Assembly: GCF_000455345.1 (NCBI RefSeq)
Contig: NZ_HG315691.1
Span: 380,191 to 444,190, forward strand
Direction: 5' to 3'
Source of the DNA: Halopiger goleimassiliensis
GTDB taxonomy: Archaea; Halobacteriota; Halobacteria; Halobacteriales; Natrialbaceae
DNA: 64,000 bases
Positions within the stretch are counted from its first letter, which is position 1. Each line of letters begins with the position of its first letter. The position numbers were made by a program, and so were the translations under genes. Shown one piece after another: positions 26,037-35,538 of this stretch. Below the pieces are notes generated by a model. It was not told the origin of the DNA and ran no database searches. It was given only the letters and a program-made list of their open reading frames with translations.

Positions 26037-29000
26037 GTTTCAATCCCGTCCTGGGTTTTCTGACCGCTGCGACACCAGAACCGTCACCCGGCCTACCGGC
26101 CCCTCCGGGTTTCAATCCCGTCCTGGGTTTTCTGACCGCTGCGACGTTGCCGGTGGTCCTACACCGGCAGCGACATTCTATGCGTTTCAATCCCGTCCTG
26201 GGTTTTCTGACCGCTGCGACGCAAAAGAGGCGTGGCACGACGTGTTAGGCGGTAAAGTTTCAATCCCGTCCTGGGTTTTCTGACCGCTGCGACGCTCGGG
26301 GATCCGGATGAAAGCGGGTAGCTAACGTTTCAATCCCGTCCTGGGTTTTCTGACCGCTGCGACACGCCTCCCTAATCGCGACCGCGATAACCAGCGCGTT
26401 TCAATCCCGTCCTGGGTTTTCTGACCGCTGCGACGACGGGACGGAAGTCGTGTCCGCGCAGTCGATGACTGTTTCAATCCCGTCCTGGGTTTTCTGACCG
26501 CTGCGACCGTCCTGTTCGCATGACGTACATTCGACTGTCTCAAATTCGTTTCAATCCCGTCCTGGGTTTTCTGACCGCTGCGACAGCTTGGACTCGTCGA
26601 GGGCCTCGAGGACCGTTTGTTTCAATCCCGTCCTGGGTTTTCTGACCGCTGCGACGGGACTCGAGATAACCGACTTCCGGTGGCTCAACTTGTTTCAATC
26701 CCGTCCTGGGTTTTCTGACCGCTGCGACCCCGTCCACGGGTGGCCTTTCGTCTGGTCGATAGCGTTTCAATCCCGTCCTGGGTTTTCTGACCGCTGCGAC
26801 CTGGACGTACTACGACGAGAACCGGGACAAGGTCGTGTTTCAATCCCGTCCTGGGTTTTCTGACCGCTGCGACGAAGGCCGCGACCGGATCCCCGCTCTC
26901 GTCGCGGATGTTTCAATCCCGTCCTGGGTTTTCTGACCGCTGCGACCCAAGATCCGGAGGTGTGGCGTAATGGGCTCGGATTGTTTCAATCCCGTCCTGG
27001 GTTTTCTGACCGCTGCGACGCTCCGACACGGACAGGATCGAAGTCCCCAGGCCGAGTTTCAATCCCGTCCTGGGTTTTCTGACCGCTGCGACGACTGGTT
27101 GATCCACTCGGAGCAGTGTAAACTGATCGTTTCAATCCCGTCCTGGGTTTTCTGACCGCTGCGACAAATTCCGTACGGAGACCGCGTCGTTAACCGCAAC
27201 GTTTCAATCCCGTCCTGGGTTTTCTGACCGCTGCGACCCAACCGTTCCATCGGGGAGGATCGGGCGACCGTCCTGTTTCAATCCCGTCCTGGGTTTTCTG
27301 ACCGCTGCGACCTGAACCGACTTTGAGGTCTCGTCAGTCATCGTCCTCGTTTCAATCCCGTCCTGGGTTTTCTGACCGCTGCGACTCCTCGTCGAGCGGA
27401 GACGATCGCGAGCGATCCTCGTTTCAATCCCGTCCTGGGTTTTCTGACCGCTGCGACGAGACGATACTCCGTCGTACCTCGATACCTCCGGGGTTTCAAT
27501 CCCGTCCTGGGTTTTCTGACCGCTGCGACCTCGTGGTCGTGTCGATCATCCTGCTGTTCGGGATCGTTTCAATCCCGTCCTGGGTTTTCTGACCGCTGCG
27601 ACGACTCGGAGTCCGACGCGGTCGGCGCAGAGCGGGCTGTTTCAATCCCGTCCTGGGTTTTCTGACCGCTGCGACCGTCGTCGCCGAAAATCGAGCCACC
27701 GCGTTTGATCGTTTCAATCCCGTCCTGGGTTTTCTGACCGCTGCGACGGTAGATGAGTTGGAACACCACCGACGCTAACAATAGTTTCAATCCCGTCCTG
27801 GGTTTTCTGACCGCTGCGACGTTGCCGAACCATCCCATGATCTGGTTGGCTGCGACGTTTCAATCCCGTCCTGGGTTTTCTGACCGCTGCGACCCTCTTG
27901 CGCGTCGCCCGCCGCCAGCACGGAGATCGTTTCAATCCCGTCCTGGGTTTTCTGACCGCTGCGACCGGCGCTCATGGGGCGCGGAAAGACCGACTTCGCG
28001 CTGTTTCAATCCCGTCCTGGGTTTTCTGACCGCTGCGACGTCACCGTTGGCGGCCGCGTTGAGTTGGCGCGTGATGTTTCAATCCCGTCCTGGGTTTTCT
28101 GACCGCTGCGACAGGACGGGACGTTTAACGTCTCCGACCAAATCGCGGGTCCGGCAGACGACACTGTTTCAATCCCGTCCTGGGTTTTCTGACCGCTGCG
28201 ACACACGCCGACGAATACCTCGGCGACGACGAATAGGTTTCAATCCCGTCCTGGGTTTTCTGACCGCTGCGACCGCGCTCTCACCGAGGGGTTCGGCCTT
28301 CCCGAGATCGTTTCAATCCCGTCCTGGGTTTTCTGACCGCTGCGACAGACCGCGACCGCTGGTTCGGCAACGGCCTCATTCAGGTTTCAATCCCGTCCTG
28401 GGTTTTCTGACCGCTGCGACGTCCGAGTACGTCGTTGGCCCCACATACGGCAAACGCGTTTCAATCCCGTCCTGGGTTTTCTGACCGCTGCGACACAGCC
28501 CACCCGACGAGGACATCCGCCGGATAGTGGTTTCAATCCCGTCCTGGGTTTTCTGACCGCTGCGACCTCGAGGTCGCCGACGATCTCGCCGCCGGGCAGC
28601 TCGTTTCAATCCCGTCCTGGGTTTTCTGACCGCTGCGACCCGGCGGCTCGATCGCGACCCCCGCCGGGGCGATCGCCGCTGCTGCTGTTTCAATCCCGTC
28701 CTGGGTTTTCTGACCGCTGCGACGGCGCTTCGCGACGTTCTCGAAGACCTCGTCGTCGGGTTTCAATCCCGTCCTGGGTTTTCTGACCGCTGCGACCCGC
28801 CGCCATTGACAGGGTAGGGATTCGGGCCGTCGTTTCAATCCCGTCCTGGGTTTTCTGACCGCTGCGACCGCGTGTCGGCCCGCTCGACGGAGACCAGTGG
28901 ATCGAGTTTCAATCCCGTCCTGGGTTTTCTGACCGCTGCGACCCTCGACGCGAACGCTGACGATCTCGACGCGATCGGGGTTTCAATCCCGTCCTGGGTT

Positions 29001-29675
29001 TTCTGACCGCTGCGACCGGGCGTGCTCGAGCGCTCGCCCCGGCCGTAGTGTTGTTTCAATCCCGTCCTGGGTTTTCTGACCGCTGCGACGACGTTCGAGG
29101 GCCTTCAGTTTCGCGTAGTACTTGTGTTTCAATCCCGTCCTGGGTTTTCTGACCGCTGCGACCGGGTACGTCGATCACTGCGTATGGTGACGATTGATGT
29201 TTCAATCCCGTCCTGGGTTTTCTGACCGCTGCGACCAGTGGACGGTGGCATTCGGCGCAGCGATCTGGCTGTTTCAATCCCGTCCTGGGTTTTCTGACCG
29301 CTGCGACAGAAGCAAACCTCACGTTCTACGAGTTGATCCGGCCGGTTTCAATCCCGTCCTGGGTTTTCTGACCGCTGCGACGTGGCGGGGATGGATCACC
29401 AGGAACCGCTGGCGATGTTTCAATCCCGTCCTGGGTTTTCTGACCGCTGCGACCATCCTTCGATAGCTCCTGCTCCCCCGTCATTGTCGGTGTTTCAATC
29501 CCGTCCTGGGTTTTCTGACCGCTGCGACCAGCGACCACCCCGGCGGCGAGCATCGTTCCGCCCGAGTTTCAATCCCGTCCTGGGTTTTCTGACCGCTGCG
29601 ACCGCGGTCACGGTCGGGTGCGGTCGCTCGAGGCTGTTGTTTCAATCCCGTCCTGGGTTTTCTGACCGCTGCGAC
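26037..29675 (-). CRISPR. CRISPR array 1: 50 repeats of 37 nt, 49 spacers
   Basis: Fifty apparently identical repeats, read on the plus strand as GTTTCAATCCCGTCC...GACCGCTGCGAC. Array 2 repeats end in GGGATTGAAAC, the 5'-handle side, so array 1 is transcribed on the minus strand from the leader at 29676. Spacers are mostly 34-38 nt. Exceptions are 53 nt (28113-28165), 47 nt (28640-28686) and 41 nt (26507-26547). Repeat length and the ATTGAAAC ending fit type I-D. The array lies beyond csa3 and runs away from the cas operon. The full set of near-perfect repeats indicates an active or recently active array. Confidence 0.98.
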
Positions 29676-29786
29676 AGGGGGGCGAAACGCGGCTATGTGA
29701 GCTATAACGGTCTATCGATACATCATTTTCGGCCGGCAGTTCGTCGACCGGGGTCGTACACGGGATTCAAAAAGGTCGACGAAAAC
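29676..29786 (-). promoter_or_regulatory. Leader of CRISPR array 1
   Basis: On the minus strand, a 42-nt block (29738-29779) beginning TCGACCTTTTTGAAT ends exactly 62 nt before the first repeat. The leader of array 2 has the same block with three mismatches at the same distance. CTTTTTGAAT may be the promoter core. The segment starts straight after the csa3 stop codon. Confidence 0.85.
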
Positions 29787-30437
29787 TTACCCGTGAGTGG
29801 CTTTCGAGAGCAGCCACCCGGTTGGGGTTACGTCTACGTACTTCGCCCGGCCGCTGCTTTGGGTTGTGACCAGCCCGCTGTCCTCGAGCACGTCGACGTG
29901 TCTGGCTATCGTACTCGAGTCGTGTTCGGTCTTACGGGCGAGTTCGGAAATCGATAACTGTCGGTCGGCCCTCGCGAGCGCCCGCAACGTTGGGCGTGTG
30001 TGGCCCGGAACCGTCGCGGTGAGATGTGGCAGGTCGATCTCGGTCACCTGTTGGTCGATATCGGTGTACTGGAACGCCTGCTCGATACGATGGGCGTACA
30101 TCGCGGCGGCCATCGAGAGCGGCAGGAACACCTCACGCGCCCCACCGCCGAAGTTCACGATCACTGACCCGTCAGCGTCGTCGATGACCGCACCACACTG
30201 TTGCACTGCGTCGGGAACGTCGGCCGTATCGATGCGGTCGACTGCAACCGTCGCACCCGGGGTGATCTCCTGAAGCGTCCCCCGCGTATGATCGACCGCA
30301 GCCGTCGCGCGATCGTCTTCACGCTCTGTTGCGGGACGCAACAGCCGAACGACGTCGCCGTCCTCGAGTCCGTTCCGCAACACTGGCCGCGTGACCCGCG
30401 TCTCGTCGAATCCCAGCGTCGACACGTACGTCCGCAT
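29787..30437 (-). CDS. csa3: Csa3-type CRISPR regulator (CARF plus winged helix)
   Basis: A 216-residue protein. MRTYVSTLGFDETRVTRPVL followed by GDVVRLLRP is the N-terminal CARF fold of Csa3 proteins, which bind cyclic oligoadenylate or similar ligands. NFGGGAREVF is a glycine-rich ligand-site loop. Residues 145-210 (ALARADRQLSISELARKTEH, then STIARHVDVLEDSGLV) form a winged helix that binds DNA. Csa3 proteins control cas genes and spacer acquisition in other archaea. The gene is divergent from the cas operon and lies between leader 1 and cas6. The ATG at 30437 is clear. Confidence 0.87.
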   Translation of the reverse strand: MRTYVSTLGFDETRVTRPVLRNGLEDGDVVRLLRPATEREDDRATAAVDHTRGTLQEITPGATVAVDRIDTADVPDAVQQCGAVIDDADGSVIVNFGGGAREVFLPLSMAAAMYAHRIEQAFQYTDIDQQVTEIDLPHLTATVPGHTRPTLRALARADRQLSISELARKTEHDSSTIARHVDVLEDSGLVTTQSSGRAKYVDVTPTGWLLSKATHG

Positions 30438-30492
30438 TGCCGAATTCCTCGTGGAGAACGACCATAGGTGTACCGACAGACGACAATGAGCA

Positions 30493-30508
30493 ATCCAAAT
30501 CGTTGGAT
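30493..30508. promoter_or_regulatory. Palindrome between csa3 and cas6, candidate operator
   Basis: ATCCAA-ATCG-TTGGAT, a perfect 6-bp dyad, is located 55 nt upstream of csa3 and about 70 nt upstream of the cas6 TATA box. It is the clearest symmetrical site in the divergent promoter region, so it could bind Csa3. This is inference only. Confidence 0.4.
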
Positions 30509-30577
30509 ACTACTGCCTCATCGTGACGCAATCTCCCGGTCTCGTTCTCATCGTTGTGCAAGAAATATCTAACTCCC

Positions 30578-30589
30578 GATATATTTATC
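30578..30589 (+). promoter_or_regulatory. TATA box of the cas operon
   Basis: GATATATTTATC lies 25 nt before the GTG at 30614. Transcription should therefore begin at or next to that GTG, excluding an upstream ATG at 30554 as the start of cas6. Confidence 0.75.
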
Positions 30590-30613
30590 ATCCCGCGGTT
30601 GGAAGATATTGTT

Positions 30614-31480
30614 GTGTCATCGCAGCACACTCGATCGCAAACCGGACTTCGACGCGTCGACCTGACGCTCCGGGCCGAGTCGACGTTTCCGGTGCCGTAC
30701 TCCGACGGGTACTCTGTGTACGGTGCCCTACTCGATGCGCTCGATTCGGTCGACGCCGACGTGAGCCAGCGGGTCCACGACGCACCCTTGGGAAGCGTCC
30801 ATAGCAGCGGACTGCTCGGCCCGTTCGGGGACAGCGACCGCGACTATCACAAGTCCGTCCGGAACGGGGAGCAGTACCAACTCTCGCTCGGTATCATCGA
30901 CCCGTCGGACATCGAGATTTTCCAGGCGCTCGTCAATGCCGTCGTTCTCGAGGGCGACTCGCTCGAGCTCTCACACGGATCGCTTCACGTCGAGGCCTTC
31001 GAGAGCGAGAACGAGACCCACGAGGAACTCCTCGCACGTGCGTCACGCGCGGACGATCCGACGCTCGAGGTACGGTTCCGGACGCCGACCTGTATCGAGG
31101 AGGCCGGCGACGTGACGACGATGTTTCCGCATCGAGTGCCGGTCTTCACCTCGCTGCTCGGGAAGTGGAACCGAACCGCACCCGAGAAACTCGAGTTCGA
31201 TCTCTCGCGGGAAGATATCGCCGGCAACGTCCTCGAGAAACCCGATCCCGGTCGCTACGATACGCACTCGGTGCTGGTGAGCCGCGGCGAGACCGACGAC
31301 GACGAGACGCGGAGTATCATGAAGCAGGGCTTCACCGGCGTCTGCGAGTACGCGTTCAAAGACGCCAGCGAGTCAGTCGAAAACGCCGTGACGACGCTCG
31401 CGCTGTTCGGGGGGTATTCAGGGGTTGGGAGTGCTGTCGCTCGAGGGTGTGGTACTGTTTCAGTAGAACTGGGTGACTGA
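30614..31480 (+). CDS. cas6: CRISPR endoribonuclease Cas6
   Basis: A 288-residue protein read from GTG at 30614. The frame opens at an ATG at 30554, but a strong TATA box lies between that ATG and 30614, so GTG is the likely leaderless start. The C-terminus has the glycine-rich loop GYSGVGSAVARGCGTV (about residues 265-281), which binds the repeat hairpin in Cas6 proteins. GRRVDLTL-type and PEKLEF strands match the paired ferredoxin folds. It cuts the array transcript inside repeats, leaving the ATTGAAAC handle. It is the first gene of the operon. Confidence 0.85.
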   Translation: MSSQHTRSQTGLRRVDLTLRAESTFPVPYSDGYSVYGALLDALDSVDADVSQRVHDAPLGSVHSSGLLGPFGDSDRDYHKSVRNGEQYQLSLGIIDPSDIEIFQALVNAVVLEGDSLELSHGSLHVEAFESENETHEELLARASRADDPTLEVRFRTPTCIEEAGDVTTMFPHRVPVFTSLLGKWNRTAPEKLEFDLSREDIAGNVLEKPDPGRYDTHSVLVSRGETDDDETRSIMKQGFTGVCEYAFKDASESVENAVTTLALFGGYSGVGSAVARGCGTVSVELGD

Positions 31481-31485
31481 TCCGA

Positions 31486-33897
31486 ATGAGCGAAACGCGA
31501 TCAAAAACTGCCAATGGAGCACAGGCCGCTCAAAAGGCCCACGAGTGGCTAGTCGAAGAGACCGATCTATTCTCAAACGTCATTGAGAACGCGGGGCAAT
31601 ACGACGCCAAAGTCGACTCGACAGCCAACTCGTCGCTAGCAGCACACATCCTCAACGCGGTTACGGTGGGTGTCAACACCTTCGTCTACCAGGCCGTTGG
31701 TCCCGATGGAAACGTCGAGGAGTACGAAGAGGAGATTCGTGTCCTGGCAGCGGCACTGGTCCTGCACGATACGAACAAGTACGTTCGCGAGGCGTACGGG
31801 TACGACGCGGATGGAAACACCAGCGAAGCCTTCGAACGCTACTTCGAAGACGACGACTTTGGAATCGAGGAGTTCCTCGGGAATGGCTATCGCAACGATC
31901 TCCTCTATCTCGTTCAAAACACCGAAATCAAAGAAGATAGCTCCGAAACTCGTGGCACAGCTACCGAATTCCGAGGACTGGATCGGTACGCCCGTATCGG
32001 TGACCAAGTTGCATCCGTTGCGCTTCGTGACGGTATCGATGGTGCGTACCGGAAACTCTGCGAGAAGGTCGATGAATCGGAAGTTCACCTCGTGGAGTTC
32101 ACTGAACTCGAGCAACCAGTCCTGAACGATCTCCTGCTTGGAACCGTCAAGGAAGTCATCGCTGGTAATGTTGACGGACGAAGTCGAGGTGTTGTGGTTG
32201 GAAGCTCGAGCGATAACGTTCTTTATCTCGGTGATTCGATCGACCGAGAATCCCTCAAAGACCTCGTCACTGAACGCGTCCCCGAACGAATTGGTGCCGA
32301 ATATGACTTCTCCTGCAAGCTCACCTGGAACTCCTTTGATTACGATATCCTTGCAGAAGTGGACATCCCCACAGACGACAAAGAAGAGATTATTGCGGAC
32401 GCTTATCGAGAGCTGTTGGAGGGCGGTACAGCAGGGGTCGAACCGTTCGAACACGTCCCAGAGTCATTTGATCAATACTTCCCAGTTCTCGCTAAAGCAA
32501 TCTATATCGATGGGCAGTCATCGTTCGATCACCAAGAAATCCAAGACGCATACGATCGAATCGAAGAGGATGTTGGGGTCCAAAAGAAAAAAATCCATTT
32601 CGTCGCTTACCTCGTCCGGAATCATCAGGACCACTCCGATTTCCTTGACGAGTTAGCAGAGGAGATTCGCCCGGAACTCCACGAGGATTTAGAGCCGGAA
32701 ACGGACGCCGTTGCTGTCGTCGTCGACCGGTTCTTCGAAGGGCAGAAGCTTCCGACCCTCGGTTCGAAAGGCGAGATGTGTTTCCTGTGCGGCGCAGAAA
32801 CCGATACACTATACCAGAAGGGGAATAGTGGCGTCTATCGAACACAAGAATTCTCGAAACGCGTCCGCCCACACGCCAAGTACAAGTCGATTTGTGAGGT
32901 TTGTAACCTTGAGTACGCCCTCTTTGCGGATATCTGCGAGCGGAGTGGTGTGAGCACGAATAACGACGTTGAAGTCGCCTACTTCTACTTTGACGACTTC
33001 TTGGGCGACGTTCGCGTTCGACGACGTCGCGTCGGAAACGTCGTACAAGGTGACAGCGACGAACTCGACGACAGGGACGTCAATCACAGTCTGATTGCAC
33101 CGCAGTATTACCTCCAGCCGATTTACATTCTGGATGAAAATCATCGGATGGCAGTGATCCGCCAGGCGATGGAGGCAGCCCAGAAATCCGGGATGAAGGT
33201 GGTCGTGGGACGACCGTTCGCGCAGTTCGACAGCGCGAACGCAGTCTTTGCGGACCAGGAGGCCACCCGACCGCAAGAACTCCTGGGCCTCGACGAAGTC
33301 GACCGGTTCGGTCCGGTGCCGGATTTCGTCGAGGAAGAAACTCACTCGCACCTTCGTCGCGCCCTCTCACTGTTCAAGATCATGAGCATGATCGGGCAGG
33401 AAGCCGGGATGACCAACCCGTACATCCAGCTCGATCGTGACGAGTTCCACAGTATCGCCGACTTCGCAGTCGTCAATCACGACAGTGCGACTCGGCTCAG
33501 CGAACTGCAGTCATACCTCGAAACCTACCACACAGAAGCACTCATGGACATGAAAACAGTCGCCGAACGAGGTATCGACCTTTTCGGCAAACAGTACGAC
33601 AGCAAGTACAAGAAGACCAAAATCTTCCGCGAGGCACTAGACGCGTTCCTCAGCGGAATGAACCAACAGATGAACGACGAGCGACTCGTCGAGTACGTCG
33701 AGAGCCAGGTCTACGCAGCAGCCGACCGTGAAGACTACGCTGGCTACGTCGAACCTGACGAAGCGGAAGCGTTCGTCGAAGCGCTTCGCTCGTACCTCAT
33801 TGAGAACGACCTGTACGAGCTGAAGAAACTCTCCGACTGGGAAGACGCGCTCGTCAACTCGTACTATTACGCATACGATCAGAAGCTCCAAAAATAA
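31486..33897 (+). CDS. cas10d: Type I-D large subunit Cas10d (Csc3) with N-terminal HD nuclease
   Basis: An 803-residue protein. An HD-type motif lies at the N-terminus: His54 in SLAAHILNA and His94-Asp95 in ALVLHDTNKY. A zinc finger follows, C432-x2-C435-x34-C470-x2-C473. The remainder is a degenerate Cas10-like region and a helical C-terminus. In type I-D, Cas10d is the effector large subunit and carries the DNA-cutting HD domain, while Cas3' lacks it, as here. Its codon use is less GC-biased than in the flanking chromosomal genes. It starts 6 nt after cas6. A Cas8b identity was considered but the HD motif and the neighbours argue for Cas10d. Confidence 0.85.
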   Translation: MSETRSKTANGAQAAQKAHEWLVEETDLFSNVIENAGQYDAKVDSTANSSLAAHILNAVTVGVNTFVYQAVGPDGNVEEYEEEIRVLAAALVLHDTNKYVREAYGYDADGNTSEAFERYFEDDDFGIEEFLGNGYRNDLLYLVQNTEIKEDSSETRGTATEFRGLDRYARIGDQVASVALRDGIDGAYRKLCEKVDESEVHLVEFTELEQPVLNDLLLGTVKEVIAGNVDGRSRGVVVGSSSDNVLYLGDSIDRESLKDLVTERVPERIGAEYDFSCKLTWNSFDYDILAEVDIPTDDKEEIIADAYRELLEGGTAGVEPFEHVPESFDQYFPVLAKAIYIDGQSSFDHQEIQDAYDRIEEDVGVQKKKIHFVAYLVRNHQDHSDFLDELAEEIRPELHEDLEPETDAVAVVVDRFFEGQKLPTLGSKGEMCFLCGAETDTLYQKGNSGVYRTQEFSKRVRPHAKYKSICEVCNLEYALFADICERSGVSTNNDVEVAYFYFDDFLGDVRVRRRRVGNVVQGDSDELDDRDVNHSLIAPQYYLQPIYILDENHRMAVIRQAMEAAQKSGMKVVVGRPFAQFDSANAVFADQEATRPQELLGLDEVDRFGPVPDFVEEETHSHLRRALSLFKIMSMIGQEAGMTNPYIQLDRDEFHSIADFAVVNHDSATRLSELQSYLETYHTEALMDMKTVAERGIDLFGKQYDSKYKKTKIFREALDAFLSGMNQQMNDERLVEYVESQVYAAADREDYAGYVEPDEAEAFVEALRSYLIENDLYELKKLSDWEDALVNSYYYAYDQKLQK
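33409..33897 (+). other. Possible internal translation start giving a Cas11d small subunit
   Basis: Met642 of Cas10d (ATG 33409) is in frame, and CAGGAAG sits about 8 nt before it as a weak ribosome-binding site. It would give a 162-residue, mostly helical C-terminal fragment. Type I-D effectors of other organisms obtain their small subunit from an internal start in cas10d. Other internal Mets (for example at 33382) are equally possible. Confidence 0.35.
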
Positions 33898-33899
33898 CA

Positions 33900-34838
33900 A
33901 TGACACTGGATTACCCTGACAAAGGACTCGTCGAATCGTTTGATATCTACCGGACCCGAAAGCCGACCGTGACGCTCGTCGTGCAGCGGGACGTCACCGA
34001 ACCGACGCTGTTCCGGAATTCGAACCAAGACCGAGCCGAGACGCAAGAGTTCGGCGATAAGCTCCATGCCCAAGTCAACGGTGAGAAGTTTACGAGCAAG
34101 GAGCGGCTCACGGGACTGGACCTCTTGCGTCGGCTAGACGACGAGCTGGTTCACGAAGAGTACACGTACAACGAACCAGCCGATCTCAACGAGTCGTTGA
34201 ACGTAGGGACTCTCACCTACGGGCTCGCAGGAACCGGAGATCAGGACTTCGCCATCAAATCACGTGTCGTAGAGGGATATACGTACACGACTGGTGAGTA
34301 CGACCTGATGAACAAGGAGACGAGAAACGCCGTATACGAGTCCGGTACGATGCGAAACGAGGAGGGAAAACAGTCAGAGGCCCTCTTCGACTACGTGAAG
34401 GTTCAACCCGGGAACGATCTCGTCCACTTCATCACGCTCGAGGCTGCGACCGGTGAGATGTTGCTCTACGTTCTGCACAACATTCTGAACACTGGGAAAT
34501 ACGGCGCTCGAGAGACCCGCACGGGGCGGAACATCCGTAACGACGTACTCGGGATCGTCCTCGGAAACCACGATACGTCACTCTCGACTGGTGAGCTTCT
34601 CATGGAGTACCGAGACGAGGGTGAGTCCCTCGAGGAGATCATTGGAGCATACATCGACGATGTCCGGCGGTCCGACTGGGACGTGTACGGTGACCTGAAT
34701 GGTGCCGACGAGTATCCTCAGTGGTACGACCGGCTCTACGAGGTCGCTTCGAGAGAAGCGAGCGATGCTAACGAGGTACTCCGCGAAGAGTTCGATCGCC
34801 TCACGACTGAAGCGAAAGCTGAATTCGGAGATGATTGA
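33900..34838 (+). CDS. csc2: Type I-D backbone protein Cas7d (Csc2)
   Basis: A 312-residue protein. VTLVVQRDVTEPTLFRNSNQ near residues 22-41, TYGLAGTGDQDFAIKSRVVE, and YVKVQPGNDLVHFITLEAAT fit the Csc2 branch of Cas7 proteins. Csc2 polymerises along the crRNA and forms the I-D Cascade backbone. Its start is 2 nt after the cas10d stop and its end overlaps csc1 by 8 nt. These contacts imply co-translation and fixed stoichiometry of the complex. Confidence 0.83.
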   Translation: MTLDYPDKGLVESFDIYRTRKPTVTLVVQRDVTEPTLFRNSNQDRAETQEFGDKLHAQVNGEKFTSKERLTGLDLLRRLDDELVHEEYTYNEPADLNESLNVGTLTYGLAGTGDQDFAIKSRVVEGYTYTTGEYDLMNKETRNAVYESGTMRNEEGKQSEALFDYVKVQPGNDLVHFITLEAATGEMLLYVLHNILNTGKYGARETRTGRNIRNDVLGIVLGNHDTSLSTGELLMEYRDEGESLEEIIGAYIDDVRRSDWDVYGDLNGADEYPQWYDRLYEVASREASDANEVLREEFDRLTTEAKAEFGDD

Positions 34839-35538
34839 ACAGACCTTCGAAGCGACGCTATATACACCCCTCTTCTACTCGAGTTCGGAGGGGCGATCGA
34901 TCAAGACCCAGCCGACGCTCTCTGCGACGGCGCTCATGCACGCGCTGGGTTACCGATATTTCGACATGGAGAAGCGATACGTCGAACTCGGCGACCAGGC
35001 AACGTCACCGGACTATTCACATCTGGCTGACGCCCCGTTCTTCGTGACGGACATGCGTCCGATTGCCGTCGAGGCTGACGAACGAACTTTCCGGAGTACC
35101 GACTATCGGTCCGAGCGTCACTTCACAACGAACGATTCCGACATCGCCGAACAAATCGAAGGGAGGGGTGCCAAATCGATTCCCTCGATACTCGAGGATT
35201 CGGGTGCGGCCTATCAGACGATTCGACACTATCTCGGCATCGCACCTGGATCGAAATTCGAATTTACCGTTTGGACCGACGACCCCCTCCCTGATCGTCC
35301 GTTCTTCCGTATGGGGATCAAACAGACCGGTGAATTTCGCGCTCGGGGGTCGGAACTCGGTGACCTCGTGCTGAACAAGTACCTTCTCTCGGAGGTGTAC
35401 GATCTTTCAGATGAGTTGTTAACTGAGCTCATGGAAAACAGTACGACCTTCCAGCGTGGTAATGACCCTCGTCTCCAGCATTTCGTTGGAGCGGACCCGG
35501 AGTTCGTCAGGGAGCGAATCGTGCCTGAGGTGGTGTAG
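34831..35538 (+). CDS. csc1: Type I-D Cas5d protein (Csc1)
   Basis: A 235-residue protein starting at ATG 34831 inside the last codons of csc2. TFEATLYTPLFYSSSEGRSI is the N-terminal ferredoxin-like strand-helix. DPLPDRPFFRMGIKQTGEFR is the conserved Csc1 block near residue 150. Csc1 caps the 5' handle of the crRNA and touches the large subunit. The frame extends upstream to 34699, but that part is a shadow of csc2. The next gene begins immediately after its stop. Confidence 0.82.
   Translation: MIEQTFEATLYTPLFYSSSEGRSIKTQPTLSATALMHALGYRYFDMEKRYVELGDQATSPDYSHLADAPFFVTDMRPIAVEADERTFRSTDYRSERHFTTNDSDIAEQIEGRGAKSIPSILEDSGAAYQTIRHYLGIAPGSKFEFTVWTDDPLPDRPFFRMGIKQTGEFRARGSELGDLVLNKYLLSEVYDLSDELLTELMENSTTFQRGNDPRLQHFVGADPEFVRERIVPEVV

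Noticed and set aside
26037..29675. Many short open frames across the CRISPR arrays
   Set aside because: They only translate the repeats (VAAVRKPRTGLK and similar) and are artefacts.
30554..30613. ATG at 30554 as start of cas6
   Set aside because: A strong TATA box (30578-30589) lies between that ATG and the GTG at 30614.
31486..33897. Large subunit as Cas8b of type I-B
   Set aside because: The N-terminal HD motif, the zinc finger, the HD-less Cas3 and the Csc1/Csc2-like neighbours fit Cas10d of type I-D better.
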